DNA of 64,000 nt from Megamerina dolium (lineage: Eukaryota; Arthropoda; Insecta; Diptera; Megamerinidae). The translations under genes were made by a program, and so were the position numbers. The DNA lies in NCBI GenBank assembly GCA_963854835.1, contig OY978525.1, forward strand, positions 79,010,628 through 79,074,627. The letters are read 5' to 3'. Shown one piece after another: positions 12,271 to 23,956 of the stretch (within the stretch, counting starts at the first letter, position 1; every line of letters begins with the position of its first letter). The notes below the pieces were generated by a model that worked only from the letters and a program-made list of their open reading frames with translations, was not told where the DNA came from and searched no databases.

Positions 12271-13577
12271 GGCATCATACAGCACAGAAACGAACTAAAA
12301 AGGCAGATTAACAACAACAACTCATTACGGCCATCCTACAGAGAAACAGCTAAGATGGTCAAGAAAGCGGCCAGAAGGGATAAGAGACGTTTCATGGAGA
12401 ATATCGCTAGTGATGCCGACGCCGCAGCAGGAGCAAATAATATGCGACAGCTGTTTCGCCTGATTGACAGCCTAACTAACCGGCAAACCAACAGAAATCA
12501 GCCAATAAGAGATCAAAGTGGCACCTTACTAACGAGTAGCGATGAACAAATGCAAAGATGGAAAGATCACTTTGAAGCAATCAGCAACAGAATAGCAACT
12601 TCATGCCCAAGCATAGCGGAAATAACGGATGTAATTAAGAAGCTTAAGCTTAACAAAGCAGCGGGCATCGACGGCATTCAGCCAGAATTGCTGACAGCCG
12701 ACCCACAAACATCAGCTGATATTCTGCATCCTCACATAGCTGCTGTTTGGAACAGCGAAAAGCTACCTCCCTCTTGGACGAAGGGCATCATCGTTAAGCT
12801 TCCGAAAAAGGGTGATCTGCGCGACTGTGGCAACTGGAGAGGAATAACCTTGCTCAATTCCATCTACAAAATTCTGGCATCACTTATACAGAATAGACTC
12901 CATTGCGTTGAGAATGCTTTAAGGAACGAACAGGCTGGATTTCGCCAGAAACGTAGCTGCGTTGACCAGGCTAACACACTTCGTATCATCGTCGAGCAAT
13001 CGATTGAATGGCGCTCCCCACTATACATGCTGTTCGTCGACTTCAAGAAGGCATTCGACACACTTAAGCGTAATTCCATCTGGATGGCTTTGAGTAGAAA
13101 AGGTGTTCCCCTGAAGCTGATTCGCCTCTAATGGCGCTTTACGAGAATTCTGAGTTGGCGGTTCTACACAATGGTAACATCAGTGATTCATTCACGATAA
13201 ACGCTGGAGTGCGGCAGGGCTGCCCTCTCTCCCCGCTTCTCTTCGCCATTGTGCTGGATGACGTCATGAGCAGCCTCACTCAGCACAAGAGAACTGGCAT
13301 TGTGTGGAATCTCGCGCGGCAGCTTGAGGACTTGGACTTTGCCGATGACATTTGTCTCCTCTCGCACAAATTCTCCGATATGCAAGCGAAGGCGAACAGT
13401 TTAGTCGCGCTGGCACGCACCGTCGGGTTAGAGATAAATATTGCGAAGACCAAAGCTATGAGAATCAATCATTCCAATAGAAGCAATATAATGATTGACG
13501 GCTGTGCGATTGAGTTCGTCGAAAGTTTCTGCTACCTCGGTTGCACGATAGCAACAGACGGGGGAGCTGAGGAGGAT
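12202..13577 (+). pseudogene. LINE reverse transcriptase, truncated
   Basis: Frames 12202-13131 and 13131-13577 encode KAAGIDGIQPELL, VKLPKKGDLRDCGNWRGIT, NEQAGFRQKRSCVDQ, a LFVDFKKAFDTL segment (catalytic Asp), VRQGCPLSPLLFA, and the catalytic LDFADDICLLSH box near 13330. The frame breaks at 13131 through a stop after LIRL. The protein is cut off at the thumb by the junction with the next element. Confidence 0.85.
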
Positions 13578-16210
13578 GCTAACTGCCCCCTGTGGTCTTG
13601 TTTTTTGATGTTACAATTCTCCACCTTCTCATTGATGGTCCTATGGGTCAACATAAGGCCTATCAATTGTCTTAGGGAATGGTCAACTTTACGGTTGGAT
13701 AGAGCTTCAATGATGGCTCCAGGAGCAATATTATTGACGGAACCTTCAATATCAATAAAGATGACCGTTGTGTATTCCTCAAAGTTTAAGGAATATTCTT
13801 TTGTTAATATCAGAGAAATCAGGGCTGTCCCAACAGATTTGCAGTTACAGTAGGCATGTTGCGCTCTCGATATTTTGTTGAATATAAGTGTCAAACAATC
13901 TTTCTAAAGTTTTTAAAAAGACTGTGGAGTTTTCCCTGCCTTAGTCATAAATATTACCTTCACATCCGTTCAGCTACGAGGAATGTATGATAATTTGATG
14001 TAGGCTTCAAATCTGGTCTCCAACCAGAGTGCCAAGTTGGACTCTGCTTGAAGCTGCAATAATTCCATCTGGTTCAAGGGACTTTAATGGTTAAAAAAGA
14101 GTTAATTGCCCAGCGAATTCTGTTTTGAGTAGGTAAAGTACCCGAGAATTTCCCCGAAAGTGGGTTTAAATTGAAGGAAGGTACTGAACGACCCGGAAAA
14201 TGTGTTTCCAGGAGAATTTTCAGAATTTCTTATTTTGTAACTTCATAAATGAAGCTTGTATATGTCCCAGTCTTGGGATAGTCTACTGAATTTGGCTTTG
14301 TTAAAAGCCTCCTGACAAATTTTTCTTAGTGCCATTAGCTCGGTCGACCACCTTAGAAGTTTTCGAGCTTTTCCCTCGGTTTCCTAAGGGGACAACTTTT
14401 GTCTAATCCCTGATTGAGTATCTGTGAGATTTCTCCAGTTGATATAAATCATCTGTTCTGGTGGGTGTGTGGTTGATTTCATATTTCCCCAAGCGATGCA
14501 GTTAGTGTTGGCATCACCCCCAACTATGTGCCCAATGTCTGTCATACCTACCTATGCCACTGCTGTCATGAATATGTCAAGAGGAAGTGCACCTTGATGG
14601 TCATGTGCCAGATCATCGATATTAGCCAGAATCTATTACCATTGGGCAAGTCTAGGCTAACTGTTGTTGTATTGCTATTGCTGAAATTAAATAGCAGAAA
14701 ACCATTATAGTTGCTCTTGACCATAATATAGGAACGAGGTATGGTGTCCTGCACGTAGTAGAGCTTTTATACTGTGTTTTTTAAACCACATACCTGATAC
14801 TTTGTTGATTCAATGCTCTTGTATCTGGGCAATCTCTACCCCACCTGAGTTCAAGTGAAGGTGCAAGTTGGCAGATGCCAACTTAGAGTGGTGGAGTATG
14901 GATTGGACGAATCTCTTCCGCAACTTTATGTGCAGCAGATTTACCCACCATAATGACGTCCACCCCTAAATCGTCGTCCGAATGTAGCAGGTATCTAGCA
15001 GGTCCCCTGCTGCTGTACCTAAAAGAGGTCGCCAACCACTTCGGAATTCGATAGTACATCGCTAAATTTCGATCTGGTGCGACTTCCTAATACTGGTTCC
15101 ACTTCGATATCGGGAGGGACCTCAGAATCAGATACCTGCTCATCAGATTCTCCATCTTGCTTATAGATTTTTAGCGTGATCGACGAAAAACATTAATTGA
15201 TCACACCTTCGGTCTTAGCTAGAGGTGCCAAGGATTCTTTGTTTATGACTAGGCAAATCTGCCTGTAGTCACCCTTTCATTCCTCCATTTTCGCAATCTT
15301 CCAATTGTGTGTTGGAAGACGTTAATTGCATCTTCGAAGGAGTTTGAGGACTTTCTAAGAATCAGAAGATTTAGCTATAGCTAGCTTGTAAAGCATCAAT
15401 GACCTTTGGTCCGAGCATGCTAGATGCTTTATGCGTGACGGGTGTCATCTGGCGTCACGAATTGATGGTGGTAGACCTGGATGTTCATCCAGCACATCGA
15501 AGTAGGTCTCCAGCAGCACCACCTAAATGATTCTCTAGTTAGCGGGGCTGATCCTGCCTAGTTTTCTGCGCTGTGTCCGTAACCGCAACGACAAGGTAAT
15601 CTTTTCAAACCTTGTTAAAGGCTCTCCTAGGAGGGAGGTTATGTAGCCTGGGCTTCTCCGGAGTCCTTCCAGGTTCGACAGAAGACCTCTGTGGCTTAAG
15701 ATTTGGCAAAGGGCGTCTTCGAACACGGACCCGACGTTTTCATCGAGGTCCAACCGCTCATACTCGAGCGCGGGCTGCCTGTGGGCACAGGTCTTAATTT
15801 CTTTATTTATATTGTGTGTGTTTAGTTGTGTTCCCTGGTCTCGAGGGACAAGGGTTAGGTAGCCGAAATTTAATGGGGAAAGGGAAGGCAGCACCCGCTA
15901 CCATGTCAAGGCGGTAAAAACTGCTCGGTGACCCGGTGTCGAGCATGCTCCGTTCAAATACAGCCTAATATTCTCCTTGACTGAAAACTCTCATTCAATA
16001 GACACGGAAATGCATAACACCTTGGATTGGGGGAAGCCTTTATCGACACTCACGTGAAACTGTTAATACCATAGCAGGGTTACCTCTTGCAGAGTGTGGC
16101 TCCGCACCACGCAATGATGGTCTTGACCTCGGCATTGCCGGGCCCAGTGCCTCACCAAAGAATTCACCGATGCTGAAGGGACTTTGGTGGTGGCAGCACT
16201 TAACCCCATA
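13578..16210 (-). mobile_element. Decayed R1/LOA-like LINE, 3'-truncated
   Basis: Minus-strand remnants run from a 5' region near 16210 to an RT fragment at 13894-13578. The RT piece shows QHAYCNCKSVGTAL, a FIDIEGSVNNIAPGAI segment and LTHRTIN. Upstream lie an endonuclease trace (GGDANTNCIAWG-like, about 14510) and, at 14930-15540, a decayed ORF1 with a readable LDEHPGLPP start. The GC-richer 15541-16210 segment (open frame 15894-15535) probably belongs to the 5' end. Stops and frameshifts are abundant. It ends abruptly at the RT palm, joined to the plus-strand LINE. Confidence 0.6.
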
Positions 16211-16756
16211 TTTTTATAAAAGGATGTGTAAAAATTTTTTTAATTAGAAACAATAAAATTATAACAAATACAAAGCTATTTGATTTATTTTTCACAATAC
16301 TGTACATACGTATGTGTGTATGGATCTGTCAACTTTTCACAGTAGGCTGCTAGCTGCGTTTGACATTCTCAGGCACAAGGGCAACAACAAAATATACGCA
16401 ATTGTTCTGGTTCTAGTGGTAGTACCTCTTCAATCTACATTGGGAGTGTCCCACGTAGATTGCATATGCATTGAGCAATTGCATTAGTGTGTATGATTAT
16501 TTTAGAAGAGATTCAGTTCTAGCCCTGCAAATAAATTGTGAAACTAATCTCTAAAAAGAGTAGTCCGAGATTATTTCCTTTGGATGTCAACGGAAAATAA
16601 TTATTCTCCGATCGGTCTCTTTAGAGAGGCGTTGGGGATCAATTTTTAAATTAATATATTTATATATTTTCTACACTTTAAAATGATTTTCTTTTAATTC
16701 AGCAATAATATATTACAGATTAGCGTAGGTGGTAGAGCGACGGTGATATAACATAC
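16211..16756. other. AT-rich spacer with a repeat R trace
   Basis: A phrase around 16470-16535 (ATTGAGCAATTGCATTAGTG and an adjoining GATTCAGTTCT) matches, reversed, part of repeat R at 17960-18010. An inverted pair at 16553-16628 (AGAGTAGTCCGAGATTATTT facing AAATAATTATTCTCCGATCG) could form a hairpin. No gene was seen. Confidence 0.4.
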
Positions 16757-17664
16757 TGTAATAGCCTAGACAGACGGCAGCCTAATTCCGGATTACCGGC
16801 GCACTTAATCCGAATAAAATAATAACCTGACAGACGGCAGTATTGCGGATTAACTAAACGGCCGATTGCTGTTTTATTAGGTCTGTCCACTTACATTACT
16901 ATCACTATCAATTTCTGTCATCTGTCACTCTCGATATGAGAAAATCTACAAGAAGTACGTGAACTGAAAACTATCAGAAACTTGTAAATTGACTTTCACC
17001 GTTCGTAATTGACAACTGGATTTATTTGCTCTCCAACGCTTTTCATGTTGAAAACTGTTAACAATTGTTGAAAGTTTTTTGTTGCGAACAAACCTAATAT
17101 TTTGTAAAATGGATCGAGAAAAATTCACAATAGACAATTTTCAGCAGTGTTGCCATCTCAAATTGCCCTAATCCTCTTTTATTTTGAGAATTAACTCTTA
17201 GAGTTATGCGGATTATCTGCAGTTAATGCCCGAGTTAATTCGAATTAACTTGGTAATCCGGAATTAGGCTGCCGTCTGTCTAGGCTATAACGAGCATCGA
17301 TGGTTGATTATTCATCACTAATTGTGAATGGTACGAATAATGGCAGCATCGAAACGAATGTCAACAAAAAGTAATAGGCGATAACCAGAACAAGCCAACG
17401 AGAAGGAAAAAGAATGATCTCGACTACGATAAAGAAATATTCATAAGTGTTGCCACAGAGTATAAATAGGGCCAATTGTTGACAATTTTAATCAATTGAA
17501 TTCCAAAAATGATCGCGCGAATTGATAATTTTAAATAGAGTCAATTAAATGAATTGATGCTGTATATAGTTGTACAAAATAAGTGTTGCAATTATTATTG
17601 ACAGAATTCAGTGATCGAATAAGGTTGACTCGAGTAAAATTAAGCGTTAAAAAAAAACGTAACA
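16757..17664 (+). mobile_element. Solo family G LTR with nested MITE
   Basis: A diverged family G LTR starts TGTAA at 16757-16761, is interrupted by MITE A (16762-17287), resumes at 17288 with TAACGAGCATCGATGG and ends ACGTAACA at 17664. It is flanked by a 4-bp target duplication, ATAC, at 16753-16756 and 17665-17668. No internal Gypsy sequence remains, so it arose by LTR-LTR recombination. The A-run just before its end, about 17647-17657, is the left breakpoint of the tandem duplication. Confidence 0.85.
16762..17287 (+). mobile_element. MITE A of a TAA-flanked family (526 bp)
   Basis: Terminal inverted repeats of about 37 bp begin TAGCCTAGACAGACGGCAGC at both ends. The flanking 3-bp duplication is TAA (16759-16761 and 17288-17290). 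There is no coding capacity. The TAA duplication points to PIF/Harbinger-type mobilisation. The other copies are at 19176, 22038, 31412, 34633 and 63494. Confidence 0.85.
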
Positions 17665-17668
17665 ATAC

Positions 17669-20500
17669 GATAGTAACATACATAATGGGTACGCAGATAT
17701 AGATAAATAGTGAAATATGTACATTTAAATTTGAAATATAGTAAACGAATCGGAATGCAATAAATGAAAATAAAATCTGCACCCAGGTTCGAATCATTTT
17801 TTTTATTTACAATACGATATGTATGCACATATCGTTATAGCGATAGAGTGTACGTGCGAATATGCAAATAGCAGCCACACATGCCTCACAGTCAGACACA
17901 AACTGAAAATGTTATATTTTTCATGTTATTACGCGCTCCCGTCTACATTAGAAAACCAAGAACTGAATCTCTTTTAAAATAGTCACATATACCAATGCAA
18001 TTGCTCAATAGATATGCACGGCGCCTTTAACAAAAAACGCGTTATTATTTATTCTCGCCAAAAATGTTCATCTCTGTCAGGTGGTGCTATTTAAACGACA
18101 ACCGACAATATCTATAACCACTTCTATTTGAATTTTCCACTGAAATAGATTGTGCACAGATATGTAAAAAAATACAAAAATGATTGAAAGCAAATAGGAA
18201 GCAAACGGAAAAGCAATAAAATAAAAACATAAATATTAATAGCCGTGGTTGTAAACCTTTTTTTTATTGCTGGAAGGAAAAAATTCGTTGCTGATTATAA
18301 TAGAAAATTCGAAGTAAACACTAATGATCTGATCAAATTTTTTGGTTGCTGAAGTTTGTAACCTTTTAAATTGTTGGGTGGTAAGAAGGTTTTGCTAGTA
18401 ACAACGGCGTGATTGCTATAGCGAACAACAACCAGAACTGACTATCGAGTAACTGTTCATTTTGGAAATCATTTCTTATTTTGTATTTCTAACAACAACA
18501 ACAAATATATCGTTGAAGCAATCAAAAACTGAAATCATCTATTCAAACCACCAACATAAAACTAAACAGATGAGGTAATAACACCACCTATATTGCTTTG
18601 CATCATAATATCCATTTGATATTTACAGAGCGGTAAGATGCAATTTTTTGTTTTTATATTATTTTATAGCAATTTACTTAAAATGCTGTCTTTCTCTTAT
18701 TTTAGATAAAAGGAGAAATTCCGACAATTAGAAAGTGTGCCTTAGGATGTGGTATATCAGCGCATGTTTATGCTACCAAGCACGGAACAGTAGCCTGAAT
18801 ACAAGCAATACCTATTTTTAATCTGCTTCATCATGTAAATATATATTTCATATTGAATACAAATTTTAAATCAGTAGAAGAAACAACAAAAAAAAAATAA
18901 TGACAATTAATTGTACTGTCGGTCCCTTGTTCATTTGAACTAGTCCAATGAGTTTTTTGATACACTCCACACCAAAGTTTAAAGTACACTTAAGATTTTT
19001 ATTTCGTAGTAGGAACTTTTACAACTTTTCCACATATCAAACATTTAGAAAGCATGTACTTTTAACATCACTTATTTCTATTAAAAATACATTATGAAGC
19101 ACTTTCAAGAATAAAATTGGAAAAAACGCCAATTTTGTGGATGAGCCCATCTTAAGAGGTGAAAATAGACGGTAATAGCCTAGACAGACGGCAGCCTAAT
19201 TCCGGATTACCGGCGCACTTAATCCGAATATAATAATAACCTGACAGACGACAGTATTGCGGATTAACTAAACGGTTGATTGCTGTTTTATTAGGTCTGT
19301 CCACTTACATTACTATCACTATCAATTTCTGCAGTCTGTCTAGGCTATAAGTATGCTAATATACGGTGCACACAAACCACAGCTGGCACAAAATATTCAT
19401 CAAAATATACTCCAATTCTATACTCCATCGATGTAAATCTCTGTAAATGTCACATCGATGTAAATCTGTAACATTGTTCTACAACAAATAAAGAAATTAA
19501 ATAATTTTCTTCACAAACATGTGCGAACATAACAAATAGAAACCACTCACCATCACTACAACTCACAGCTATTGTATCAGTTTCTAGTTTAGTCGCATCG
19601 CCGGAAATTGTGTTTTACCACATTATTTGTGTAAAAGGGCTTAAAAATCAGTATTATAAATATATTAATACATTGCTTTAATTAAATAAATAAATATGCA
19701 CACTTACCGAAATCCAAGTAAACGAAAATAAATACTTCAAAGAAATGCCAAATGTATGGTGAAATGAATTTAATGATGCACGTGGTTGTGTTTTAATAAT
19801 ATTTTACACATATGAACTTATTTACACGTAGGACTAGTAAATGCTAAATAATATACATTTTTGCAAATATAATAATATACGTAATATAATATATACGTAT
19901 AATATATACGTAAATTGTGCGGATTTTTAATAGTTTTATAAATTTATGCATTAACTTTAATATGACTGCAACAATGCAGTAAAATCCATTCACCATTAAT
20001 GGTGTTCTCGATTTTCACAGGTGGAAAAATAATCTCTTTATAATAGTACTAAATGTTTTCTGATTTTCATAATTATAGAATTTTAGTGCAATATAACGTA
20101 AAACAGTAAACGTTGTAACTAGTTTGTGTTTATTTATTTTATTATTCCGTAAAATTAATTGTGTTTAATTGCATATATATTAATATATTACAACTACTTT
20201 TCATACCATACCCAGAGAATTTCCATTTTCTATATGAATTTTTTCACACGCATTCTATCTGTGAGCTCACCACCTATTGTTGTTATTTCTTTACTCTCTG
20301 GCCATTTTTGTCTACAGGTCAGCGTTGTCTTTTCACATACCCTTTCAACTTAAAATTGTAATGGTAAAAAGATATGAAAATTAGTAGAAAAGTAGTTGTA
20401 ATATATTAATATATATGCAATTAAACACAATTAATTTTACGGAAAATAAAATAAAATACCAAATAAACACAAACCAGTTACAACTTGTACTGCTTTACGT
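17669..20500 (+). repeat. Dispersed repeat R, copy in unit 1
   Basis: About 2.8 kb, interrupted by MITE B1 (19176-19347). The same sequence is in unit 2 and, inverted and diverged, at 40722-43390. It holds no long ORF. A splice-acceptor-like TCTTATTTTAG at 18695-18705 precedes an open stretch of 30 codons ending TGA at 18798 (including KCALGCG). In the inverted copy a related stretch sits behind a similar acceptor. The class is unknown. Confidence 0.6.
19176..19347. mobile_element. MITE B1, internally inverted and deleted (172 bp)
   Basis: Same insertion site as MITE B2 in unit 2 (flank TAA, then GTATGCTAATATACGG). The outer ends match B2. The interior corresponds to the reverse complement of the right half of B2, and the other half is missing. 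The right junction lies at a CTG shared by the two joined parts. Confidence 0.8.
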
Positions 20501-20504
20501 CATA

Positions 20505-21812
20505 AAGGGTTATCCATTTCGCGGTTTCAAAAGTATAGGGCTAGAATTCGACATCTGTCAAACTGAGTTGTTAAAACAATTTCTTTCTTTTTCCGTTCAA
20601 AGTCTGACATTTGCGATCGCTTAACTATCGCTTAACTACCGCACAACGCATTAAAATTGTAAAAACCTACTACAAAAATTGTGATTCTGCCACAGCCACA
20701 TATCGTGCTTTAAGAGGAGATTATGGTTTACATAATCGTCCAACTACGCAAGCAATTGGCAAAATTGTGAAGAAATATGAAGAGACTGGATCGGTTACAG
20801 ATATTGTAAGGCCTGTGCATCATCGTTTCGCTCGTACCACCGAAAATATCGCTGCTGTAAGTGAAAGTGTTGCCGAAGACCCGAATGTGTCGATTCCTCG
20901 TCGTTCTCAGGAATTAGGACTGTCTTACGGCACATTATGGCGTATTTTGCATTTGGATTTACAACTACATCCATATAAAATCCAGCTCACACAACAACTG
21001 AAGCCAGCTGACCATTCACAACGTCGTAGATACGTCGAATGGGTGCTTGAACAACAGGCGGTGGATGGCGATTTTTCGAACAAAATTTTCTTCAGCGACG
21101 AAGCACATTTCTCACTCGGTGGGTATGTTAACAAACAAAATTGTCGTATTTGGGGTTCTGAGAATCCTCAAGTAATTGAAGAGAGGCCACTACATCCACA
21201 AAAAGTCACTGCTTGGTGCGCTCTTTGGTCCGGAGGTGTGATTGGACCTTACTTCTTCGAAAACGATGATGGAACGACTGCCACCGTCAATTCGGAGCGT
21301 TATGGTCATATGATAACCGACTTTTTTTTGCCTGCTATTGAAGAATACGACTTAGAGAATATGTGGTTTCAACAAGACGGTGCCACATGCCACACAACTC
21401 GAGCGAATATGGCTTTATTGCAAGAGAAATTTTCTGGCAGCGTAATAACTCGTCGTGGCGATATCAAATGGCCACCAAGATCATGCGATTTGACACCGCT
21501 TGATTTTTTTTGTGGGGCTACGCGAAAGACCGTGTTGATGCAGATAAACCTTTAACTCTTGAGCACCTAAAAACCAACATTCGTCACGTTATGGCTGAGA
21601 TACCGCCCAATATGTGTCAAAAAGTGGTCGAAAATTACCTCAAAAGGATCGATGCTTGCAACAATTCGCGTGGTGGTCATTTTAATGATGTAGTATTTCA
21701 CAGATAATGTCAACGTTCAAACTTTATAATAAAAAAAAAATATCATGATAAAAAATATTTTATATGTGTTTTACTTACATTTACTTTTGAAACCGCAAAA
21801 TGGATAACCCTT
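20505..21812 (+). mobile_element. DD41D (rosa-type) mariner, copy 1
   Basis: Terminal inverted repeats AAGGGTTATCCATTTCGCGG (left) and the same with one mismatch (right) extend about 31 bp through GTTTCAAAAGTA. TA dinucleotides flank both ends (20503-20504, 21813-21814). Length 1,308 bp, usual for mariners. It encodes one transposase reading frame broken by a frameshift. A second copy in unit 2 arose by the tandem duplication, not by transposition. Confidence 0.9.
20611..21706 (+). pseudogene. DD41D mariner transposase
   Basis: Helix-turn-helix regions occupy roughly residues 5-115. The catalytic triad is Asp163 (FFSDEAHF), Asp256 (FQQDGATCH) and Asp298 (CDLTPLDFF). There are 41 residues between the last two, the spacing of the rosa group. 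No ATG starts the frame: the codon at the expected start is TTG, after an upstream TGA. A T-run at 21507 shifts the frame so that 21510-21706 (a WGYAKDRVDADK-like C-terminal part) is read separately. Both lesions make it inactive. Confidence 0.85.
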
Positions 21813-21814
21813 TA

Positions 21815-22037
21815 TTTCACTAAAATTCTCTAATTCACATTCAATAGTGTTGCCAGGTTCTCAAATATAAAAAAGCTAGATCGGCTAGATCGGCTAAAAA
21901 AGCTAAATGGACCAAAAAATTTGCGGATGCACCAGCATACACGTGATTGAAGTAAAACTTCTTAAAAACCCAAATCAGCTATTAACACCACCTTGTATGA
22001 ATTCACCTAGCAAATATTTCATAAGTGGAAAGACTAA
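21815..22037. other. Spacer with short repeat
   Basis: Contains a small tandem repeat, GCTAGATCG twice near 21875, and no gene. The same spacer is present in unit 2. Confidence 0.5.
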
Positions 22038-22530
22038 TAGCCTAGACAGACGGCAGCCTAATTTCGGATTACCGAGTTAATTCGAATTAACTCGGGCATT
22101 AACTGCAGCTAATCCGCATAAACTCTAGGAGTTAATTCTCAAAATAAAAGAGGATTAGGGCAATTTGCTATGGCAACACTGCTGAAAATTGTCTATTGTG
22201 AATTTTTCTCCATCCATTTTACAAAATATTAGGTGTGTTCGCTACAAACAACTTTCAACAATTGTTAACAGTTTTCAACATGAAAAGTGTTGGCGAACAA
22301 ATAAATCCAGCTGTCAATTATGAACGGTGAATGTCAATTTACAAGTTTCTGATAGTTTTCAGTTCACGTACTTCTTGTAGATTTTCTCATATCGAGAGTA
22401 AGTGGACAGACCTAATAAAACAGCAATCAGCCGTTTAGTTAATCCGCAATTCTGTCGTCTGTCAGGTTATTATTTTATTCGGATTAAGTGCGCCGGTAAT
22501 CCGGAATTAGGCTACCGTCTGTCTAGGCTA
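22038..22530 (-). mobile_element. MITE C1 (493 bp)
   Basis: TAGCCTAGACAGACGGCAGC ends, TAA duplication (22035-22037, 22531-22533). The interior is in the orientation opposite to MITE A, and it lacks about 30 bp near the phrase ATATCGAGAG. The copy in unit 2 appears the same. Confidence 0.85.
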
Positions 22531-23110
22531 TAAGAGTATGACGGTAATACATCGTACCAGGTTTTTTTGTTTTCTTTGGCCATTATTGATGATTTTAACT
22601 GTCTATGGGGACTTTTGATCATTCCATTATATTGTGGATGATATGGAGTAGTATTTATCATTTGACTTCCGAAAAATGTAGTTAATTCAATAAATAATTT
22701 AAACATAAATTGAGTTCTTAATTCAGTTGTTATATTAAGAGGTACGCCAAAATGAGAAATATTTATATTCACGAGAAAAGGTTTCTGCTACAGTAGGAGC
22801 CAATATATTTTTAATCCGATAAACTTCTGGCCATCGAATGTTCCTATCTATAATAATCATAAATATCGATATTCTTTTGAAGGCGGTAAAGATTCTACAA
22901 TATCCATGTGAATATGTTCGAAACGACCTTTTCGAATACTAATTTTCGAAACTGGTAATTTAGTATGTCTATTTGCCTTACTCCAGTATGTGCTGTGCCA
23001 TGAAGCTTTGTAAAAATAAATTTACGCCAACTACCAGGGATATAAGATCTAGCGATAGTAGTTTTAACTCGTTATCATTTTGTTGTTCTTGATAAAGCAT
23101 TTTTAAATTT
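22531..23110 (-). pseudogene. Relic integrase of a second Gypsy-type element
   Basis: Minus-strand fragments read RWPEVY, VAETFS, HFGVPLNITTE, LFIELTTFFGSQMINTTPYHPQYNGMI and ENKKTWYDVLP. This is an integrase core: the second catalytic Asp should lie in the TT-x-RGTQF segment and appears as Glu here, and the catalytic Glu after NGMI is changed to Lys. The sequence differs from family G integrase, so it is a separate older retroelement. No LTR of its own was identified. Confidence 0.65.
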
Positions 23111-23114
23111 ATAT

Positions 23115-23552
23115 TGTTACGTTTTTATTCTGTGAGCGTTTAATTCTATTTGAATTACCTTGTTCGATCACTGGATTCTGTTAATAATAACTGCAACACT
23201 TATTTTATACAACTATATACAGCAACAATTTATTTAATAAACACTATTTACAATCAACTCTGTTTATAATCAACTATTTACAATAACACTTTAATGTACT
23301 AGCAACTTTTGCCTCTGTATAGATGTTTGCGCAGTCACGTTCGGAATTCGATTGATTCTCACTTCTCAACACTGGCTCTATCTATACTCCGTTGGCAACA
23401 CCCCAGAATCTTCCTTTATCGAGATTCTTCTCTTTCTTTCTCGTTGGCTTGTTCTGGTTATTACTTATTTCTTTTTGTTGACATTCGTTTCGATGCTGCC
23501 AATAGTGTCAGTCACAATAGTGACGAGTAACCAACTATCGATACTCGTTACA
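23115..23552 (-). mobile_element. Family G LTR at end of unit 1
   Basis: A 438-bp LTR in minus orientation, preceded by the ATAT target sequence at 23111-23114 and followed by the reversed polypurine tract. It is the unit-1 counterpart of the 35710-36147 LTR, but differs from it at several positions (for example the GTGACGAGTAACCAAC variant here versus GTGATGAGTAATCAAC). Confidence 0.9.
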
Positions 23553-23589
23553 CTGCCCTCCTCTTAACCTTGTTCGTCCCGAACAAGTT

Positions 23590-23956
23590 TTTATTCTTCC
23601 CCTCGATATGGCGCAAGTCGCTCCAAGTGCACTACTTTAAACTTTGCTCTTTTATTCCAGGCACGTTGAATACGATACACTACGTCATTTATCTTTGCTA
23701 TAATCTCATATGGTCCTTCCCAATGAGTCTGTAGTTTAGGGGACAGGCCTTTCTTTCGTTGTGGATTATGAAGCATTACAAGCTCTCCTTCATAGAACCC
23801 TTTTGAATTTGCTTTCAAGTCATACCATCTGCGACCGCTCTCTGATGAACTGATGTACTTCATCCAACTGTTCCCGCTTTTCGCTAGTATAATTACCTTC
23901 GGTTGATCTCGTTGGTGTTACAACTCCAAATTTTAAATCAGCTGGCAGTCTTAACT
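23590..23956 (-). pseudogene. Family G pol C-terminal fragment cut by duplication junction
   Basis: Minus-strand codons for the integrase C terminus (YEIIAKINDVVYRIQ and LERLAPYRG). A 24-bp deletion relative to G3 lies near 23825. The fragment stops at 23956, where unit 2 begins with the LTR tail. No other part of this element exists in unit 1. Confidence 0.9.

Larger units (their letters stand above)
11111..13577 (+). mobile_element. RTE/CR1-like LINE lacking its 3' end
   Basis: Plus-strand endonuclease and reverse transcriptase domains in several frames, with no RNase H. The ORF2 begins around 11310 (IAQWNVRTLRDASIQ). Similarity stops at 13577, just after the GCTIATDGGAEED motif, so the thumb, C terminus and 3' UTR are missing; the sequence continues into a LINE of opposite orientation. 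The motif style (a KYTWTSPNG motif, a GNWRGITLLNSIYKI stretch) resembles RTE/CR1-related elements, but the clade is not certain. Confidence 0.75.
17650..23956 (+). repeat. Tandem duplication, unit 1 (about 6.3 kb)
   Basis: This segment recurs as unit 2, 23957-36574, once the later Gypsy insertion at 24543-30497 is set aside. Order in both: LTR tail, repeat R, MITE B, repeat R, DD41D mariner, MITE C, relic integrase, Gypsy LTR and pol end. The junction at 23956/23957 joins mid-pol sequence (CAGTCTTAACT) to the A-run and ACGTAACA of the solo LTR. Units differ by scattered substitutions, a roughly 31-bp indel near 18820, a 24-bp indel near 23825, and the state of MITE B. Confidence 0.9.

Noticed and set aside
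12088..12285. Minus-strand short frames inside the plus-strand LINEs
   Set aside because: Shadows of endonuclease/RT coding sequence with no independent motif.
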